This document shows positions 27,742 to 38,668 of a stretch of 53,220 nt of DNA, one piece after another. Positions within the stretch are counted from its first letter, which is position 1; each line of letters begins with the position of its first letter. The DNA comes from Gammaproteobacteria bacterium MedPE (GTDB lineage Bacteria; Pseudomonadota; Gammaproteobacteria; Enterobacterales; Psychrobiaceae). A program made the translations under genes and the position numbers. The DNA is taken from assembly GCA_001874365.1 (NCBI GenBank), contig MPDF01000009.1:1-53220 (forward strand), read 5' to 3'. The notes under the pieces are model-generated. The model searched no databases and was not told the DNA's origin. It was given only the letters and a program-made list of their open reading frames with translations.

Positions 27742-28911
27742 GTGAGCCATACAACCCCTCGTACAGACGTTGATCCTACCCCTATACGCATTGGCATTGT
27801 CGCCGGAGAGATCTCTGGTGACATATTAGGTGCGAGTTTCATCAAGTCTATAAAAAAACGCTATCCAAACGCTATTTTTGAAGGTATTGGCGGCCCACAA
27901 ATGATTGAACAGGGCTGTGTTAGCCTGTTTGATATGGAAGAATTATCGGTTATGGGGCTGGTTGAGGTCTTTAGTCGTTTGCGACGATTATTCGCGATAA
28001 AACGTTGCCTATTTGAGCACTTTACAACGAATCCACCCGATGTCTTTGTTGGTATTGATGCGCCAGATTTCAATTTGCGATTAGAACGTCAGTTAAAAGA
28101 AGCTGGTATTAAAACAGTGCAATATGTTAGTCCTTCAATTTGGGCGTGGCGTCAAAAACGTATTTTTAAAGTCGCTGAAGCAACAAACTTAGTATTGGCA
28201 TTGTTGCCATTCGAAAAAGAGTTTTACGACAAGTATGATTTCCCCTGTGATTTCGTTGGTCATACACTGGCTGATCAAATTCAGCCTGATATGTCGAAAG
28301 AAGATGCTCGCAAACAATTATCTTTGCAACATGACGTGAAATACTTGGCATTAATGCCAGGTAGTCGTGGCAGCGAGTTGAAATATAATAGCCAGATGTA
28401 TCTGGAGGCTGCTTTAAGCTTAAAAGAGCGCTATCCGGCACTACACTTTGTTATTCCGTTGGTTAATGAAAAACGTAAAGCACAGTTTTTAGCAGCGAAA
28501 GAGCTGTATGCTCCTCATCTTGATATCGACATTATTGATGGTCAATCACGAGATGTAATGGCGGCGAGTGACGTCATTATGTTGGCTTCTGGAACGGCGA
28601 CGTTGGAGGGACTATTAGTAAATCGTCCAATGCTCGTTGTTCATAAAATTCATTGGCTAACATACAAAATATTTAAGCCAATGATGAAAGTGAAACATTA
28701 TTCTTTGCCGAACTTGCTGGCGAAAGAAGAGCTTATCGTTGAACTCATTCAAGATGACGCTACCAATGATAATATTGTCAGAGAAGCGTCTAAACTACTC
28801 GATAGTAATAATAAGCAAATGCTTGATTCATTTAGTCAGTTGCAGCAGTTACTCAAATGCGATGCCAGTGAACGTGCTGCTGATAGTGTACTCGGGCTAA
28901 TTGAACGTTAG
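27742..28911 (+). CDS. lpxB: Lipid-A-disaccharide synthase
   Basis: A 389-residue peripheral membrane GT-B glycosyltransferase joining UDP-2,3-diacylglucosamine with lipid X. Typical segments: AGEISGDILGASFI near the N-terminus, GIGGPQMIEQG, SPSIWAWRQKRIFK, LMPGSRGSELKYN, and the C-terminal nucleotide site ASGTATLEGLLVNRPMLV. GTG start at 27742 with AAGGAG upstream. The first 13 residues are a variable leader. It overlaps nothing and is 27 bases before rnhB. Confidence 0.97.
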   Translation: MSHTTPRTDVDPTPIRIGIVAGEISGDILGASFIKSIKKRYPNAIFEGIGGPQMIEQGCVSLFDMEELSVMGLVEVFSRLRRLFAIKRCLFEHFTTNPPDVFVGIDAPDFNLRLERQLKEAGIKTVQYVSPSIWAWRQKRIFKVAEATNLVLALLPFEKEFYDKYDFPCDFVGHTLADQIQPDMSKEDARKQLSLQHDVKYLALMPGSRGSELKYNSQMYLEAALSLKERYPALHFVIPLVNEKRKAQFLAAKELYAPHLDIDIIDGQSRDVMAASDVIMLASGTATLEGLLVNRPMLVVHKIHWLTYKIFKPMMKVKHYSLPNLLAKEELIVELIQDDATNDNIVREASKLLDSNNKQMLDSFSQLQQLLKCDASERAADSVLGLIER

Positions 28912-28938
28912 TTGATTCATTTAAATTAAGAAGAAAAT

Positions 28939-29538
28939 ATGCCTACAGAACCAGAGTTTATCTTTCCAGATCTTATCGTTGCCGGTGTTGATGAAGTAGG
29001 GCGTGGACCGCTGGTTGGTGATGTTGTGACTGCAGCGGTTATTCTTGATCCCACTAAACCTATTGCAGGGTTAGCAGATTCAAAAAAATTAAGTGACAAG
29101 AAGCGAGATGCTCTGTATGAGCTTATTGTCGAGAATGCGTTAGCTTATTCGGTTGGCCGTGCTAGTCCTGATGAAATTGATGAATTAAATATTCTTCACG
29201 CCACTATGCTTGCAATGCAGCGAGCGGTGAATGGATTAGTCGTCACTCCACAACACGTTCTAATTGATGGCAATCGATGTCCTGCGCTATCAATGTCTTC
29301 GCAAGCTATTGTGAAAGGCGATGCTCGAGTCGAAGAAATTAGCGCGGCGTCTATTATCGCGAAGGTGACACGTGACCGTGAAATGGAGGCACTCGATAAA
29401 GAGTTTCCTCAATTCGGTTTCGCTAAACATAAAGGCTACCCAACAAAATTACATATGGAAATGATTGAGCAATTTGGTGTAACACCTTATCATCGACGTA
29501 GTTTTAGACCTGTTAAAGCGGCGCTAAATCTCATATAA
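28939..29538 (+). CDS. rnhB: Ribonuclease HII
   Basis: A 199-residue enzyme that nicks RNA in RNA-DNA hybrids and starts removal of misincorporated ribonucleotides. The catalytic D-E pair is in [16 protein letters not shown] (residues about 16-18); the second Asp is in [10 protein letters not shown] and the third in [11 protein letters not shown]. Length is like E. coli. It sits between lpxB and dnaE, the usual gammaproteobacterial order. Confidence 0.97.
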   Translation: MPTEPEFIFPDLIVAGVDEVGRGPLVGDVVTAAVILDPTKPIAGLADSKKLSDKKRDALYELIVENALAYSVGRASPDEIDELNILHATMLAMQRAVNGLVVTPQHVLIDGNRCPALSMSSQAIVKGDARVEEISAASIIAKVTRDREMEALDKEFPQFGFAKHKGYPTKLHMEMIEQFGVTPYHRRSFRPVKAALNLI

Positions 29539-29566
29539 CAATGGCGCTTCTTGGTAAGGAAATGTT

Positions 29567-32500
29567 GTGACCGATCCTAAATTTGTTCATCTTCGAATTC
29601 ATTCTGATTTCTCCATGGCCGATGGCGTAGCCAAAGTCGGTAAGATAGTCGGTAAAGTCGATGAATTAAAAATGCCTGCGATGGCTATTACTGACTTAGT
29701 GAACTTATGTGGCCTCGTTAAATATTATCGAGGAGCGCATGGTGCAGGAATTAAACCCATTATTGGCGCCGATATGTGGGTGCAAAGTGATGAGTTTAAT
29801 GAAGAGCCTTGGCGTATTACCATTTTGTGTAAAGACAACAAGGGCTATAACAATCTAACGTTACTTATTTCTCAAGCCTATTTACGTGGAAAAATTCAAG
29901 ATAAAGCTGTTATCGATAAAGCATGGCTCGCTGATTATAGTGAAGGCTTGATTATTCTATCCGGTGGCCGTGAAGGCGACATTGGTATGGCATTGCTTAA
30001 AGGCAATGAAAAGTTAGCCACGGAGTGTTTGGCATTTTATCAAGAGCATTTTTCTGACAGTTTTTATTTAGAGTTATTGAGAACTGGCAGGGCGAACGAA
30101 GAAGAGTATTTGCATAGTGCATGTCAATTAGCCAGCCAAACTAACATTCCTGTTGTTGCGACTAACGAAGTAACTTTTTTAAATAGTGCTGATTTTGATG
30201 CGCATGAAGTGAGAGTTGCCATCCATGATGGTTATGGTCTGGCTGATCCTCGTCGCCCTAAGCGCTATAGCGAGCAACAATATCTTCGAACTGAAGAGGA
30301 AATGTGCGAGTTATTTAGCGACATCCCTTCCGCGTTAACTAATTCCGTAGAAATCGCTAAGCGTTGTAATGTCACAGTTGTCCTTGATGAATATGTACTT
30401 CCTGACTATCCAACAGGAGATTTAGAAATTGAAGACTTTCTCGTCAAAGTCTCTGAGGAAGGACTTGAAGAGCGACTAGAATTTCTTTTTCCGGATAAAG
30501 AAGAGCGTGAAAAAAATCGTAAAGAATACGAAGATCGTCTCTACATTGAACTAGATGTTGTTAATAAGATGGGGTTCCCTGGTTACTTCCTTATCGTAAT
30601 GGAGTTTATTCAGTGGAGTAAAGATAATGATGTTCCTGTCGGGCCAGGGCGAGGTTCAGGTGCGGGATCTTTAGTGGCCTATGCACTTAAGATTACTGAT
30701 TTAGACCCACTTGAATATGATTTGCTATTTGAACGTTTTCTTAACCCTGAACGTGTCTCAATGCCCGACTTTGATGTCGATTTTTGTATGGAGGGGCGAG
30801 ATCGCGTTATTGACCATGTAGCTGAGCTGTATGGCCGAGATGCTGTATCACAAATTATTACCTTTGGTACCATGGCTGCTAAGGCCGTTGTTCGTGATGT
30901 TGGCCGTGTGATGGGCCAGCCTTATGGGTTTGTTGAGCGCTTAACCAAGCTGATTCCAGCAGAACCAGGTATGTCACTCACTAAAGCATGGGAAGTGGAA
31001 CCACAACTTGATCAACTTTATCAAGCCGATGAAGATGTGCGAGAACTCATCGACATGGCGCGTCGCCTTGAGGGCACAACACGTAATGCTGGTAAGCATG
31101 CCGGTGGTGTTGTTATATCGCCAACAACCATTACTGATTTCGCGCCGCTTTTATGTGATGACGAAGGTAAAAACCCCGTTACTCAGTTTGATAAAAATGA
31201 TGTTGAAACCGCTGGTCTTGTTAAGTTTGACTTCTTGGGCCTTAGAACGCTCACCATTATAAAATGGGCGCTTGACCCACTTAATGAGGCTCGTGCTAAA
31301 AAAGGCTTAGATCCAATCGCTATCGAATCCATTCCTTTGGAAGACAAAGCGTCTTTTGACATGCTCAAGCGCAGCGAAACAACAGCGGTATTCCAGCTTG
31401 AGTCACGTGGTATGAAAGAGCTTATTAGCCGACTTTTACCCGATTGTTTTGAAGATATTATCGCACTGGTAGCTTTATTTAGGCCGGGACCATTGCAGTC
31501 GGGCATGGTTGACAACTTTATCGACCGTAAGCACGGCCGTGAAGAAGTGTCATACCCTGATAGTCAATGGCAACATGAATCGTTACAAGAAGTATTGGAA
31601 CCGACATACGGTATTATCTTGTATCAAGAGCAGGTAATGCAGATTGCGCAGGTACTTTCTGGCTATACGCTGGGTGGTGCCGATATGTTACGTCGTGCAA
31701 TGGGTAAGAAGAAACCTGAAGAAATGGCGAAGCAGCGTTCAACCTTTGAAGAAGGCGCCATTAATAACGGTGTTGATGGCGAACTCGCCATGAAAATCTT
31801 CGATTTGGTAGAAAAGTTCGCAGGTTATGGATTTAATAAATCTCACTCTGCTGCATACGCATTAGTTTCTTATCAAACACTTTGGATGAAGTGCCATCAT
31901 CCCGCGTATTTCATGGCTGCTGTAATGTCGGCCGATATGGATAATACCGACAAGATTGTAACACTCGTTGATGAGTGTGAACGTATGAAACTTGTGCTTC
32001 ATCCACCCGACGTAAACTCTGGTGAATATAAATTTAGTGTCAATGACGATGAAGAAATTGTCTATGGTATTGGAGCCATTAAAGGGGTTGGTGAAGGTCC
32101 TGTTGAAGCTATTTTAGAAGCGCGTGAACAAGGTGGGCCCTTCAAAGATCTGTTTGATTTTTGTGGTCGTGTTGATACGAAAAAAATCAATAAGCGTATT
32201 TTTGAAAAACTGATTAAAGCAGGTGCGCTTGATAAACTTGGACCACATCGCGCGTCGATGATGGCGTCACTGCCTGAAGCGGTGAAAGCGTCGGAGCAAC
32301 ACGCAAAAGATCGCGCCGTAGGCCAACATGACTTGTTTGGTCTACTTGCCAGCCATGATGAAGACGTGACTCATGATTTTGCTGATGTTATGCCATGGCC
32401 TGATAAAATTTGGTTAGAAGGTGAGCGTGAAACACTTGGTTTATATCTAACTGGCCATCCGATAAATCAGTATTTGTCGGAGCTCAAACATTATACTAAG

Positions 32501-33043
32501 TGCCGTTTAAAAGACATCGTCCCCACTGAGCGTGGACAAGTTGTTAAAGCCGCAGGATTAGTGATTGCATCACGCGTCATGATCACAAAGCGTGGCTCAA
32601 AAATGGGCATCATGACCATTGATGACAAAAGTGGTCGACTTGAGGCGATGTTATATAGTGAAACGTTAGAAAAGTATCAAGATTTACTCCAAAAAGACAA
32701 AATATTAGTGCTAGAAGGAGAGGTCAGCTTTGATGATTTTTCTGGGGGTAATAGAATGTCGGTCAAAGAAGTCTACGATGTTGCAAATGCCCGTGAACGC
32801 TTTGCAACTGCGTTAGAATTGAAGGTTGAACAACAGCAAATCGACAAGCACTTTTTCACACGATTTAATCAAGCATTAGCACCGTTTCAATATGGCGCCT
32901 TGCCGGTTAATATTTTTTATTCCCGTGCTGAGGCAACTGCCAAGCTCGAATTGGGCATTCAATGGCGAGTGACGCCAGATGATGAGCTGTTAGATAATCT
33001 GCGAATGTTGTTAGGAAAACGGCATGTGCGGTTAAAGTTCTAG
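29567..33043 (+). CDS. dnaE: DNA polymerase III alpha subunit
   Basis: A 1158-residue replicative polymerase, the normal length. The N-terminal PHP domain begins [15 protein letters not shown]. The C-family palm has the catalytic Asp pair in [20 protein letters not shown] (about residues 400-405) and [16 protein letters not shown] before it. Later come the fingers, the beta-binding region with a QHDLFGL segment near residue 925, an OB fold ([14 protein letters not shown]) and the tau-binding C-terminus. GTG start at 29567, preceded by AAGGA. It is the last gene before a separate accA promoter. Confidence 0.98.
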   Translation: MTDPKFVHLRIHSDFSMADGVAKVGKIVGKVDELKMPAMAITDLVNLCGLVKYYRGAHGAGIKPIIGADMWVQSDEFNEEPWRITILCKDNKGYNNLTLLISQAYLRGKIQDKAVIDKAWLADYSEGLIILSGGREGDIGMALLKGNEKLATECLAFYQEHFSDSFYLELLRTGRANEEEYLHSACQLASQTNIPVVATNEVTFLNSADFDAHEVRVAIHDGYGLADPRRPKRYSEQQYLRTEEEMCELFSDIPSALTNSVEIAKRCNVTVVLDEYVLPDYPTGDLEIEDFLVKVSEEGLEERLEFLFPDKEEREKNRKEYEDRLYIELDVVNKMGFPGYFLIVMEFIQWSKDNDVPVGPGRGSGAGSLVAYALKITDLDPLEYDLLFERFLNPERVSMPDFDVDFCMEGRDRVIDHVAELYGRDAVSQIITFGTMAAKAVVRDVGRVMGQPYGFVERLTKLIPAEPGMSLTKAWEVEPQLDQLYQADEDVRELIDMARRLEGTTRNAGKHAGGVVISPTTITDFAPLLCDDEGKNPVTQFDKNDVETAGLVKFDFLGLRTLTIIKWALDPLNEARAKKGLDPIAIESIPLEDKASFDMLKRSETTAVFQLESRGMKELISRLLPDCFEDIIALVALFRPGPLQSGMVDNFIDRKHGREEVSYPDSQWQHESLQEVLEPTYGIILYQEQVMQIAQVLSGYTLGGADMLRRAMGKKKPEEMAKQRSTFEEGAINNGVDGELAMKIFDLVEKFAGYGFNKSHSAAYALVSYQTLWMKCHHPAYFMAAVMSADMDNTDKIVTLVDECERMKLVLHPPDVNSGEYKFSVNDDEEIVYGIGAIKGVGEGPVEAILEAREQGGPFKDLFDFCGRVDTKKINKRIFEKLIKAGALDKLGPHRASMMASLPEAVKASEQHAKDRAVGQHDLFGLLASHDEDVTHDFADVMPWPDKIWLEGERETLGLYLTGHPINQYLSELKHYTKCRLKDIVPTERGQVVKAAGLVIASRVMITKRGSKMGIMTIDDKSGRLEAMLYSETLEKYQDLLQKDKILVLEGEVSFDDFSGGNRMSVKEVYDVANARERFATALELKVEQQQIDKHFFTRFNQALAPFQYGALPVNIFYSRAEATAKLELGIQWRVTPDDELLDNLRMLLGKRHVRLKF

Positions 33044-33056
33044 AGACTTCAAGCTA

Positions 33057-33087
33057 TTGTAATAATTTAAGTAACTTAGGCTATAAT
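33057..33087 (+). promoter_or_regulatory. Candidate accA promoter
   Basis: A perfect -10 TATAAT at 33082-33087 with TTGTAA at 33057-33062, but a long 19-base spacer. It lies 60 bases before accA. It would allow accA to be expressed apart from dnaE. Confidence 0.4.
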
Positions 33088-33145
33088 GCAAACAACCGTG
33101 TTGTTACTCGCTTAAGATTACGCCACATTTTAAAGAGATGAACTA

Positions 33146-34102
33146 ATGAGTCAGAATTTTTTAGAGTTTGAAAAACCAATTGCAGAATTACATGCACAAA
33201 TTGATGAATTGCGAAATGTGAGTAGTAATAGCTCACTTAATATCGATCTTGCGCAAGAAATTCAAACGCTTGAAGAAAAAAGTGTCTCAATGGCACAGAA
33301 AATTTTTTCTGATCTTGGTCCGTGGCAAGTTAGCCAAATCGCTCGTCATCCTGAGCGTCCTTACACTTATGATTATATTGATCGAGTATTTGATGATTTC
33401 GATGAAATTTGCGGTGACCGTGCCTATGCCGATGACAAAGCTATTATCGGTGGCACAGCACGATTAAACGGTACGCCAGTAATGGTTATTGGTCACCAAA
33501 AGGGGCGTAGTACTAAAGAGAAAGTTAAACGTAATTTTGGTATGCCACGTCCAGAAGGTTACCGTAAAGCGTTGCGTTTAATGGAAATGGCTGAGCGTTT
33601 TAATATGCCAATCGTTACATTAATCGATACTCCAGGAGCTTATCCAGGTGTTGGCGCTGAAGAGCGCGGTCAATCAGAAGCAATCGCACGTAACCTAAAA
33701 GTAATGGCAGGTTTAAAAGTACCAGTGGTATGTACTGTTATCGGTGAAGGAGGCTCTGGTGGCGCATTAGCTATTGGTGTCGGTGATACGGTTAATATGC
33801 TGCAATACAGCACTTATTCTGTTATTTCTCCAGAAGGTTGTGCATCTATTTTATGGAAGAGTGCTGAAAAAGCGTCATTAGCAGCAGAAGCGATGGGTAT
33901 CACTTCTGATCGCCTACTCGGATTAGAACTAATTGATAATATCATTGAAGAACCATTAGGCGGCGCTCATCGTGATTTCGATGCGATGGCCAACAATATT
34001 AAAACAACCTTAGTTGATCAAATTGCCGTGTTAAAAGCATTAGACGTTGATACTATGTTAAACAACCGCTACAAGCGTTTGATGTCTTTCGGTTACTGCT
34101 AA
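33146..34102 (+). CDS. accA: Acetyl-CoA carboxylase carboxyltransferase subunit alpha
   Basis: A 318-residue subunit that, with AccD, moves CO2 from carboxybiotin to acetyl-CoA to make malonyl-CoA. Crotonase-like core motifs: [39 protein letters not shown], and [15 protein letters not shown]. The length is the family norm. AAGAGATG-type ribosome binding site before ATG 33146. It ends at a very strong terminator. Confidence 0.97.
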   Translation: MSQNFLEFEKPIAELHAQIDELRNVSSNSSLNIDLAQEIQTLEEKSVSMAQKIFSDLGPWQVSQIARHPERPYTYDYIDRVFDDFDEICGDRAYADDKAIIGGTARLNGTPVMVIGHQKGRSTKEKVKRNFGMPRPEGYRKALRLMEMAERFNMPIVTLIDTPGAYPGVGAEERGQSEAIARNLKVMAGLKVPVVCTVIGEGGSGGALAIGVGDTVNMLQYSTYSVISPEGCASILWKSAEKASLAAEAMGITSDRLLGLELIDNIIEEPLGGAHRDFDAMANNIKTTLVDQIAVLKALDVDTMLNNRYKRLMSFGYC

Positions 34103-34122
34103 TCTGTTTGATTGGATAGGTT

Positions 34123-34157
34123 AAAATGCCGTTTAGGGAAACCTAAACGGCATTTTT
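34123..34157 (+). terminator. Strong rho-independent terminator after accA
   Basis: ATGCCGTTTAGG (ending 34137) pairs perfectly with CCTAAACGGCAT (from 34142) around the tetraloop GAAA, with A and T runs on the flanks. It closes the long housekeeping series. Confidence 0.95.
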
Positions 34158-34217
34158 GTTTTCTAGAGCGACCGTCACTTGTATACTCACGTTATCATTT
34201 AATTAATATTGCTAATC

Positions 34218-35558
34218 ATGAGTTTAGTTTTAGCCGTAAATCAGTTTATTGAACAGCATCAATTGCTAAAGCGCCGTTTTATTGTTGGGCTCAGTGGTGG
34301 AATTGATTCTGTTGTATTGCTTGATGCATTAGTGAAGTCACCGCTGAAAACAGCCCAAATTATAGCGGTACATGTTAATCATGGGTTGAGTACTAATGCC
34401 AACCACTGGCAGAGATTTTGTCAGCAGCGCTGTGCTGAATTAGGTATTGAATATCATTGTGAACAAGTTAGTGTTGAACGGTCAAAACTCGGTATTGAAG
34501 GTGAAGCGAGATTACAACGATACCAAGCGCTAGAAAAGCACATGTCTGAGGGCAGTGTATTAGTGACAGCGCAACATCTTGACGATCAAACTGAAACGTT
34601 AATGCTAGCACTAAAACGCGGCAGTGGCGTTTTGGGACTCGCATCCATGGCACCATGCATTGAATTTAAGCGTGGTTTACATGCTCGGCCATTATTAAAT
34701 GTTACGCGCCGCGAAATAGAGCGGTGGGCGTCAAAAAATAAGTTGAAGTGGATTGAGGATGAGAGTAATCAAGATCCTAGCTTTGACCGCAACTATTTAC
34801 GTCATCACGTTATCAATGCATTAAATGAGCGCTGGCCGAGTTTTAGCAAAAATGTCGCAAGAAGCGCTGCTTTATGTCAAGAAGCCGTGAGCTTGGCCGA
34901 TGATGTTGCCCAAGATGATCTTTCTCAACAATCTTCACCTGTTGAACAACTTGAGCTGGCCATTCTCAATCCTTTGTCAAAGGCGCGTCAAAATAACCTT
35001 CTGCGTTATTGGTTGCGACTAAATGAAGTTTTGTTACCTTCGTCAAAACAGCTTGCTGAAATAATTCAGCAAGCTAATAGTGCAGATGATAGCGCAATGA
35101 AAGTTATTCTCGGTGATAAATCAATTCGACGATTTCAACAGCGTTTATATAGTGTTAGTGATAGCCTTAAAGAGCCGCAGCAATCGATTTTAATTGATGA
35201 TATTTCTAACACTATGTCTTATGACTCACCGTTAGGTATTGTAAAATTTAACGCCGTTTGTGGCACAGAGTCAGTTTCGATAAATAGACCTGCTCAAGGT
35301 AGCAAAGTGACTATTGAGTTTGCATTACCTGGTTCAACCAAAGCATGGCCAAGTACAAGAAATAAACGTCGAAATTTAAAGAAATTGTGGCAAGAATTTA
35401 GTATACCGCCGTGGGAAAGACCCCATGTACCATGTTTATGTGTCGATGGACAGTTAGTTGCTGTTATTGGTTATTGGGCTGAAACGGGTTGGGACTGTAA
35501 TCAAGACGATGAGAATAGAGTGACTGATATGTTAACGATAGGTTGGCATAAGCATTGA
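34218..35558 (+). CDS. tilS: tRNA(Ile)-lysidine synthase
   Basis: A 446-residue N-type ATP pyrophosphatase that makes lysidine at C34 of tRNA-Ile(CAU), changing its decoding from AUG to AUA. The PP-loop SGGIDSVVLLDAL is at about residues 24-36. TAQHLDDQTETLML and the RRxI / NYLRHHVI segments are typical, and a C-terminal tRNA-binding domain ends with WAETGWDCNQD. ATG 34218 is chosen; a TTG nine bases upstream is the alternative, and neither has a good ribosome binding site. Convergent with the GGDEF gene, 23 bases away. Confidence 0.94.
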   Translation: MSLVLAVNQFIEQHQLLKRRFIVGLSGGIDSVVLLDALVKSPLKTAQIIAVHVNHGLSTNANHWQRFCQQRCAELGIEYHCEQVSVERSKLGIEGEARLQRYQALEKHMSEGSVLVTAQHLDDQTETLMLALKRGSGVLGLASMAPCIEFKRGLHARPLLNVTRREIERWASKNKLKWIEDESNQDPSFDRNYLRHHVINALNERWPSFSKNVARSAALCQEAVSLADDVAQDDLSQQSSPVEQLELAILNPLSKARQNNLLRYWLRLNEVLLPSSKQLAEIIQQANSADDSAMKVILGDKSIRRFQQRLYSVSDSLKEPQQSILIDDISNTMSYDSPLGIVKFNAVCGTESVSINRPAQGSKVTIEFALPGSTKAWPSTRNKRRNLKKLWQEFSIPPWERPHVPCLCVDGQLVAVIGYWAETGWDCNQDDENRVTDMLTIGWHKH

Positions 35559-35581
35559 AGCCTATGCCACCAGCGCTGAAA

Positions 35582-36496
35582 TTACTCGCTTAAACAATGG
35601 AAGTTGTTTTTGCCATGATCTTTAGCATGATAAAGTGCTTTGTCTGCACGTTCGATGATTGCAGCGCTACTATCGCCACTCTTCCAATTTGTAAAACCGA
35701 TTGATGTAGTCACCTGATGTCTCACCATCAGTTTGTCTTGGCAAACCATATCAATGATGCGCTGTGCGACTAATGAAGGGTTTAATGAATCGCTATGGGC
35801 AAGTAATAGTACAAATTCATCGCCGCCAAACCTAAACACATAGTCATTGCTGCGCAGTGCTTCTCGCAGAATTTTCGAAAATTGTTTTAACACACGATCG
35901 CCTTCGGTATGACCATGTTGGTCGTTAACCTGCTTAAAGTTATCGAGATCAAGTATTAATAGGCTAAACGGTCGATTTTCACGCTGTGCTGTAGCTTTCA
36001 TACAACTGAGTGTTTCGTCAAAATAGCTGCGATTACCAAGGCCAGTTAAATGGTCTCGCAAACTCAGTCGACGGTTATGCTCAAAAATTAACACGTTATT
36101 GAGAGGTTGTAGAAGTTGTTGTTCTAAAGAGGCAATCAACTGCCGCTGCGGCTGAGCAAGCGGCTTTGTTGATAAATAACGAATAGTACCTAATGACTTA
36201 TCGTGTAAATACAAATTGCTACTTAAGACACAACAGCTTCCTTGAGAGTATTTAGGCTGGAATATTTGATCATTATATTCAAATTCTAAACCTGTAATAC
36301 GGATACGTAAGCTCACCTCTCGAGCATAGATTGCCAATAGAGGCTGAAGCTCAATAGCAACACTAAGCTTTTGTAAAAAATCGAGTTTGTCTAATGCTCT
36401 ACGAATAGGTGTATTAGTATTTTCACCTAACTCTTTGGCAATTGAAGTAAATTCAATGCTTTCTAATTCATTGATAGGTAAGTTTAGACGTTGCAT
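35582..36496 (-). CDS. Diguanylate cyclase (GGDEF) with N-terminal sensor-like domain
   Basis: A 304-residue cytoplasmic protein predicted to make cyclic di-GMP. The C-terminal GGDEF domain is complete: DHLTGLGNRSYFDE, LDLDNFKQVNDQHGHTEGD, the active-site GGDEF itself, and SIGFTNW. RSND lies five residues before GGDEF, an intact RxxD product-inhibition site. The first 150 residues have no membrane segment and look like a small alpha/beta sensor (GAF-like fold possible, not certain). The start is ATG 36496; in-frame ATG 36535 and TTG 36565 would add up to 23 residues. It is a single gene, convergent with tilS. Confidence 0.88.
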   Translation of the reverse strand: MQRLNLPINELESIEFTSIAKELGENTNTPIRRALDKLDFLQKLSVAIELQPLLAIYAREVSLRIRITGLEFEYNDQIFQPKYSQGSCCVLSSNLYLHDKSLGTIRYLSTKPLAQPQRQLIASLEQQLLQPLNNVLIFEHNRRLSLRDHLTGLGNRSYFDETLSCMKATAQRENRPFSLLILDLDNFKQVNDQHGHTEGDRVLKQFSKILREALRSNDYVFRFGGDEFVLLLAHSDSLNPSLVAQRIIDMVCQDKLMVRHQVTTSIGFTNWKSGDSSAAIIERADKALYHAKDHGKNNFHCLSE

Positions 36497-36721
36497 TTTA
36501 ATTCTCACTTTGTTGTGTGATAACCGGCACGACATCCTTGCTCGGGATACTGTTTCGCTGTTCAAAAAATTGACACTTCGTTAATTACTAATGATAAAAG
36601 CAAGAGTTATGCCAAAGAAATAAAGAATTTGTGCTGAATTAAATAGTGCTTTTAAAATAGCCAGTTATTACGCTAAAGTAAGAGTTCGAGTTTAAGGACT
36701 GTGACAAGGAAATAAACATCT

Positions 36722-38668
36722 ATGCTGTCAGTATTGATTTCATTACTGCTCGTTATTTTAGTGCTGCTGTCGTTTCGACGCCTAAAAATACCACCTGTTC
36801 TGGGCTATTTAGTAACCGGTATTCTGGTGGGACCGAGTGTATTTGAATTACTGGCAGACTCAGAACAAATGCATTTCTTGGCAGAGCTTGGTGTTGTGTT
36901 TCTTTTATTTTCACTTGGCCTCGAGTTCTCACTTCCCAAATTGATGTCGATGAAAGGGTTAGTGTTTGGGTTAGGTAGTGCGCAATTGGCCATTACCACA
37001 TCCATTGTGGCTGGCGTTTGTTTAAGTGTCGGGCTGGATATTGAGCAGGCATTAATTGTGGGGGTTGTGATTGCCTTGTCATCGACGGCGATTGTGATTA
37101 AGCAGTTATCTGAAATGCGACAAACGAACAGCGGCAGCGGTCAGATGGCGATTTCTGTATTGCTATTTCAAGACATCGCTGTCGTGCCCGTTCTTATTTT
37201 GATTCCTATGCTAGGAACGGATTCTGATTTTGGTTTATCGCTGTTACTGGCGCTGGGTAAAGGCGTTGGCGCGTTTATTATCATCTTCCTTGCTGGGAAA
37301 TTAATATTACCTAAGTTATTTGATGAGATAGCAAGAGCCCGCTCAGATGAGCTTTTTGTGTTAACAGCGATAATGGTGGTGGTGTTTACAGGAGCCTTAA
37401 CTTACTCGCTTGGTTTATCTGCGGCGTTAGGCGCATTTTTATCGGGTATGATGCTCGGAGAGAGTAAATATCGTCATCAATTAGACGCTGATATTCGTCC
37501 ATTTAAAGATATTTTAATGGGACTGTTTTTCGTCTCCATCGGCATGATGCTAAATTTATCTTTATTAGTTGAACAATGGTCATTGCTATTGATTTGCCTG
37601 CCATTACTGATTTTGGCTAAGTCAGCGATTGTCGCACTCATATACTTTAATCGCCGAGCCAAGCGGCGTAGTGCTCTAAAAAGTGGCTTTTATTTAGCAC
37701 AAGTTGGTGAGTTTGGATTTGTGGTATTAGCGCTGGCCCAAAAGAATGCCTTGCTATCTGAGACCACCGTATCACTGATCATTGCTTTAGGTGTGTTAAG
37801 TATGGCGATGACCCCCATATTAATGCATAAAGCTGACGCCTTAGCCAAGCATGTCATTAAGTCACATGAGCTTTTAGATAAGCCATTGCCGACACCAATA
37901 ACTTGTGAATTAATGAAAGATCATGTCGTTATTTGTGGTTTTGGCCGTGTTGGTCAAACCATTGCGCGATTTTTGAAAAAGGAAGCAATTACTTACATTG
38001 CAATGGATCAAGATCCGGTACGTATTCAAGAAGCAATCGTTGGTGGTGAAAAAGTGCTATTTGGTGACTCGCGTCATCGTGATATCTTAAAAAACTGTCA
38101 TGTAGACAAGGCAAAATTAGTCGTCATTACTTTCGATGACAATCATTCGGTTTTACAAGTATTAAGTGCCTGTAAAGAGATGGGACAAGACATAGAAGTG
38201 ATGATCAGAACCCGTGATGATACTGATATGCGCAAACTTAAAGAAGCTGGGGCGCAAACTGTCGTTCCTGAAGCTTTAGAAGGCAGTTTGATGTTGGTTT
38301 CGCAGGTGTTGTTTTTATCAGGCGTGCCAATGAGTCGCGTTTTAAAGCGCATTCAAATAGAACGAAAAAATCAATATAAGTTTATGCACGGCTATTTTCA
38401 CGGTGATGAATCTTCTCACAATATGGAGCTTGATTTGGAGCAACTACATGCCGTAGCATTGCCATTAGATGCATACGTAATTGGTCAAAGTGTTGGTGAT
38501 TTACCATTAGAACGATTACGAATTACATTACGTGGTATTCGCCGTAATCATGAAGAGATTAGTGAGCCAGATAGTGACTTCGTGATAAATGAAGATGATG
38601 TACTTGTATTATGCGGAAAGCCACGCCGAGTCGAGCGCGCTGAACGATATTTATTAAATGGCGGTTAA
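36722..38668 (+). CDS. Kef-type (CPA2) cation:proton antiporter with RCK domain
   Basis: A 648-residue membrane protein. About twelve hydrophobic helices (residues 1-380) form the sodium/proton exchanger fold. They are followed by an RCK/TrkA-N domain with the NAD-binding motif VVICGFGRVGQTIARFL (about 400) and a TrkA-C domain at the end. It is predicted to move K+ (or Na+) out in exchange for H+, gated by nucleotide or glutathione-type ligands as in KefB/KefC. The exact ion is not clear from sequence. AAGGA lies ten bases before the ATG. Its stop overlaps the stop of the opposite gene (TTAA at 38665-38668). Confidence 0.9.
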   Translation: MLSVLISLLLVILVLLSFRRLKIPPVLGYLVTGILVGPSVFELLADSEQMHFLAELGVVFLLFSLGLEFSLPKLMSMKGLVFGLGSAQLAITTSIVAGVCLSVGLDIEQALIVGVVIALSSTAIVIKQLSEMRQTNSGSGQMAISVLLFQDIAVVPVLILIPMLGTDSDFGLSLLLALGKGVGAFIIIFLAGKLILPKLFDEIARARSDELFVLTAIMVVVFTGALTYSLGLSAALGAFLSGMMLGESKYRHQLDADIRPFKDILMGLFFVSIGMMLNLSLLVEQWSLLLICLPLLILAKSAIVALIYFNRRAKRRSALKSGFYLAQVGEFGFVVLALAQKNALLSETTVSLIIALGVLSMAMTPILMHKADALAKHVIKSHELLDKPLPTPITCELMKDHVVICGFGRVGQTIARFLKKEAITYIAMDQDPVRIQEAIVGGEKVLFGDSRHRDILKNCHVDKAKLVVITFDDNHSVLQVLSACKEMGQDIEVMIRTRDDTDMRKLKEAGAQTVVPEALEGSLMLVSQVLFLSGVPMSRVLKRIQIERKNQYKFMHGYFHGDESSHNMELDLEQLHAVALPLDAYVIGQSVGDLPLERLRITLRGIRRNHEEISEPDSDFVINEDDVLVLCGKPRRVERAERYLLNGG

